Assembly: GCA_938050265.1 (NCBI GenBank)
Contig: CALLJT010000034.1
Span: 1 to 5,149, forward strand
Direction: 5' to 3'
Source of the DNA: Candidatus Saccharimonadia bacterium
GTDB taxonomy: Bacteria; Patescibacteriota; Saccharimonadia; Saccharimonadales; SZUA-47
DNA: 5,149 nt
Shown: piece after piece, positions 3,392-5,149 of the stretch
How positions within the stretch are numbered: the stretch's first letter is position 1
Layout: every line of letters begins with the position of its first letter
The notes under the pieces: model-generated
What the model saw: the letters and a program-made list of their open reading frames with translations, nothing else
What the model was told of the DNA's origin: nothing
The model's database searches: none
Program-made: the position numbers and the translations under genes

Positions 3392-4749
3392 GATATTGAG
3401 AACTCCTCTGTATGAATGTTATGCTTTTTAACGCCCGCTGCGATGAACTGTGCGCGTAGATTGCGCATCATTGCTGGCGGGCCGCAGATAAAAATGTCTA
3501 CACTATCGATAGTACCAGATTTTTTCTGAATATAGTCTGAGGAAATAAACCCGTCCTGCTGGTCTGCGACATACGTATGATACGTGAAGCTTTTTGAGTC
3601 GCTAGACAACTGTGCAAACGTGTCTCCTCCTATAAGCTCAGTTTCGGTACGTACGGCGTAAAACATATCTACGGATTGCCTGGAGCTGGCAGGCGATTTT
3701 TCTATGCTCCGTGCCATGCTCAAAAACGGCGTCACGCCAATGCCGCCGGCAATCCATATCTGACGCGGCTGGCTGTAGCTACCTGGTATGAACCTGCCAA
3801 ATGCACCCTCTATCGTAGCCGTAGCGCCAGCTTGCAGTGCAGCTATATCTGTCGACGTATAGTCACCTAAGGCTTTGACCGTCAACTGAAGTGCACCAGA
3901 GCGTCGTGGGGCTCCGGACAGCGTGAACGGATGTGGTTCTGTACTGACGCCGTCCTGTGTGAACCGTACAAACACAAACTGTCCTGGCTTGAAATCTATC
4001 AGTCCGCTGACTGGTTTCATATCTATCTGGGTCACTCCGTCCGCAAGCTTGCTGACTCCACTGACTGAGTAGTCCTGTATACGCACGAACACACGCGGCA
4101 ATACAGTGCGGTAGACGAACGCGCCTAAACCTATACAGCTCAGCCCAAGCATGTACCAGCGCAGCGGTGCGTCATACGCGACATCGCTATCTATCAGCGC
4201 AATGTGTAGCGCACCCAGTAAAAATGCAACCCCGAGGAATTTATGGGTAAACAACCACACACGGTACGGCAACTTGACGAAGAATGTAATCATGAGCAAC
4301 ACAACCAGACCGTAAAATGCCAGACGACCAAGCGCTATAGACAGCTCGATCTCTGATCCAATCGCAGGGATTAAAAACTGCCGAGCACGAGCCATGTCAC
4401 CCGGTGCGTACCGTAGCGCTAAAGCAAGCGGATGTAGCAGTAGCGCAACGAGCGCAAGCCCACCGATGATGTGATGCGCGATGTAGACCCTGTTCAAGCC
4501 ACCAAATAGATTTTCAAGCCAACGCCAGCGTGTGCTCAGCACAAAATTAAGCGCATACAATACAGTGCCGACCAGCGCGCTCACGCGCCCGACCATAGAC
4601 CAAAACGCAAACCCAGAATTAAAACTAATCAAAGAATTAATCATGCCATAACGCACGACCGGCAGGCCCACGAGCAATGTAACTATAATCCAACCATAGG
4701 TACGAGGGATAAAACGCATGTTAGAAGTATACGCTACTTCAACTGACAC
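3388..4749 (-). CDS. Ferric reductase/NADPH-oxidase-type transmembrane flavocytochrome
   Basis: 453 residues from GTG 4749, or 443 from ATG 4719. About six membrane helices (20-215) form a ferric-reductase-like heme domain. Paired histidines lie on two helices: H92/H93 with H106, and H169 with H182, each 13-14 apart, which is the layout for two stacked b hemes. The C-terminal reductase half is complete: FAD-binding FKPGQF (253-258) and HPFTLSG (273-279), then NAD(P)H-binding GGIGVTPFLSM (335-345) and CGPPAMM (422-428). Predicted reaction: electrons from cytoplasmic NAD(P)H through FAD and two hemes to an outer acceptor (metal, oxygen or the b5 protein encoded next). Start is unsure: GTG has AGGAG six bases upstream, while ATG 4719 lies six bases behind a TATACT box and would be leaderless. 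The first gene of a two-gene operon. Confidence 0.9.
   Translation of the reverse strand: MSVEVAYTSNMRFIPRTYGWIIVTLLVGLPVVRYGMINSLISFNSGFAFWSMVGRVSALVGTVLYALNFVLSTRWRWLENLFGGLNRVYIAHHIIGGLALVALLLHPLALALRYAPGDMARARQFLIPAIGSEIELSIALGRLAFYGLVVLLMITFFVKLPYRVWLFTHKFLGVAFLLGALHIALIDSDVAYDAPLRWYMLGLSCIGLGAFVYRTVLPRVFVRIQDYSVSGVSKLADGVTQIDMKPVSGLIDFKPGQFVFVRFTQDGVSTEPHPFTLSGAPRRSGALQLTVKALGDYTSTDIAALQAGATATIEGAFGRFIPGSYSQPRQIWIAGGIGVTPFLSMARSIEKSPASSRQSVDMFYAVRTETELIGGDTFAQLSSDSKSFTYHTYVADQQDGFISSDYIQKKSGTIDSVDIFICGPPAMMRNLRAQFIAAGVKKHNIHTEEFSIS
4726..4731 (-). promoter_or_regulatory. TATACT box before the inner ATG of the flavocytochrome gene
   Basis: TATACT on the minus strand is followed by six bases and then ATG 4719, which would place +1 at the A of ATG. 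If the GTG start at 4749 is used instead, this box lies inside the coding region and is chance. Confidence 0.4.
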
Positions 4750-4755
4750 ACATGA

Positions 4756-4760
4756 CTCCT
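4756..4760 (-). promoter_or_regulatory. Shine-Dalgarno AGGAG supporting the GTG start
   Basis: AGGAG on the minus strand, six bases before GTG 4749. An ATG at 4753 in another frame meets a stop after four codons (MCVS), so only the GTG opens the long frame from this site. Confidence 0.5.
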
Positions 4761-4809
4761 GCTACACCCATCATCATTCCCCGCGCGACGTGTAGCCCAA
4801 CGCGTCACA

Positions 4810-4818
4810 TGGTATATT
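4810..4818 (+). promoter_or_regulatory. Candidate promoter TGG-TATATT for the right-edge gene
   Basis: An extended -10 of the same TGG-TATA form as those at 871 and 1443, leaving a leader of about 34 nt before ATG 4859. CATAAT at 4824-4829 is an alternative -10. No -35 is seen. Confidence 0.4.
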
Positions 4819-4858
4819 GGTATCATAATTCAAATCATAAACGGGACTTTTCGCTGCC

Positions 4859-5149
4859 ATGCAACCAAAACAAACACAACAAACAACAAACTCATCCGAC
4901 ACGACTACTCCGTCAACCGACCGATCACGTCAGCCAGACGGCGACCCATTTGATACGTCACAGATAACCGGTAGAGCACGAAAAATTCGCATCACGCTGC
5001 TCGCTGGACTTTTAACGGCCACAGTCGCAGTCGCGGCGTATGTGCTCCTCAACAAACCGACGCCGCCTACGCTCAGCACACCTACCAGCACCGAATCACA
5101 GCAGCGCGCTGTCGAGCTCGGAGCCGCGATCAGTCTTACTGACGGCACA
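4859..5149 (+). CDS. Single-pass membrane protein with a long extracytoplasmic part (partial, cut at right edge)
   Basis: The frame is open for 97 codons to the window end. It starts MQPKQTQQ with a polar, Thr/Ser/Gln/Asp-rich cytoplasmic tail of about 38 residues, then a basic RARKIR stop. One hydrophobic helix follows (about 45-64, LLAGLLTATVAVAAYVLL), then a Pro/Thr-rich stretch (PTPPTLSTPT) typical of a spacer outside the cell. The last residues, VELGAAISLTDGT, would suit the start of a FecR-like or other beta-rich domain, but that is a guess. ATG 4859 has no good Shine-Dalgarno site. The gene is divergent from the flavocytochrome operon, so a surface role in the same process is possible. 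I do not recognise the family. Confidence 0.7.
   Translation, partial: MQPKQTQQTTNSSDTTTPSTDRSRQPDGDPFDTSQITGRARKIRITLLAGLLTATVAVAAYVLLNKPTPPTLSTPTSTESQQRAVELGAAISLTDGT

Noticed and set aside
4752..4967. Plus-strand frame of 71 codons overlapping the right-edge gene
   Set aside because: It shows an odd composition rich in His/Thr/Pro, has no ribosome site, and is out of frame with the better membrane-protein reading frame from 4859.

Overview
The window reads as bacterial chromosome from a small-genome lineage. My best guess is Patescibacteria/CPR, perhaps Saccharibacteria. The guess rests on compact genes, starts with little or no Shine-Dalgarno sequence directly behind TATACT boxes, a tRNA gene encoding its own CCA, and the gene types present. 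No marker gene here proves it. TAA, TAG and TGA all act as stops, so the genetic code looks standard.

Left part (1-1313). A tRNA gene on the minus strand is cut by the left edge. Behind it lies about 250 bp without a gene. This stretch holds a second copy of that tRNA's 5' end with palindromes set into it, followed by a chain of strong hairpins. Next come two divergent genes of nucleotide-metabolism type: a nucleoside 2-deoxyribosyltransferase-like protein (minus) and a zinc-dependent cytidine/guanine-deaminase-fold protein (plus). A 25-bp promoter-bearing direct repeat brackets the first of these.

Middle (1314-1941). A complete tRNA-Leu(UAA) has its own promoter and terminator. About 275 bp after its 3' end, the last 25 nt of the tRNA recur exactly and are followed by a second terminator. 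Between the two copies sit at least five hairpins. Three of the modules are recognisably the same repeat family as the hairpins beside the left tRNA. Long reading frames across this stretch are artefacts of tRNA-like and palindromic sequence.

Right part (1942-5149). A DHH-DHHA2 phosphoesterase (plus) converges on, and overlaps by 11 bp, a two-gene minus-strand operon. The operon encodes a flavocytochrome of the ferric reductase/NADPH-oxidase type and a membrane-anchored cytochrome b5-domain protein, joined by an ATGA start/stop overlap. Together they look like a transmembrane electron path: NAD(P)H to FAD to two membrane hemes to an extracytoplasmic b5 heme. Divergent from this operon, a single-pass membrane protein runs off the right edge.

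The most unusual content is the hairpin repeat family embedded beside duplicated tRNA ends at two separate tRNA loci, with base-pair-preserving changes between copies.
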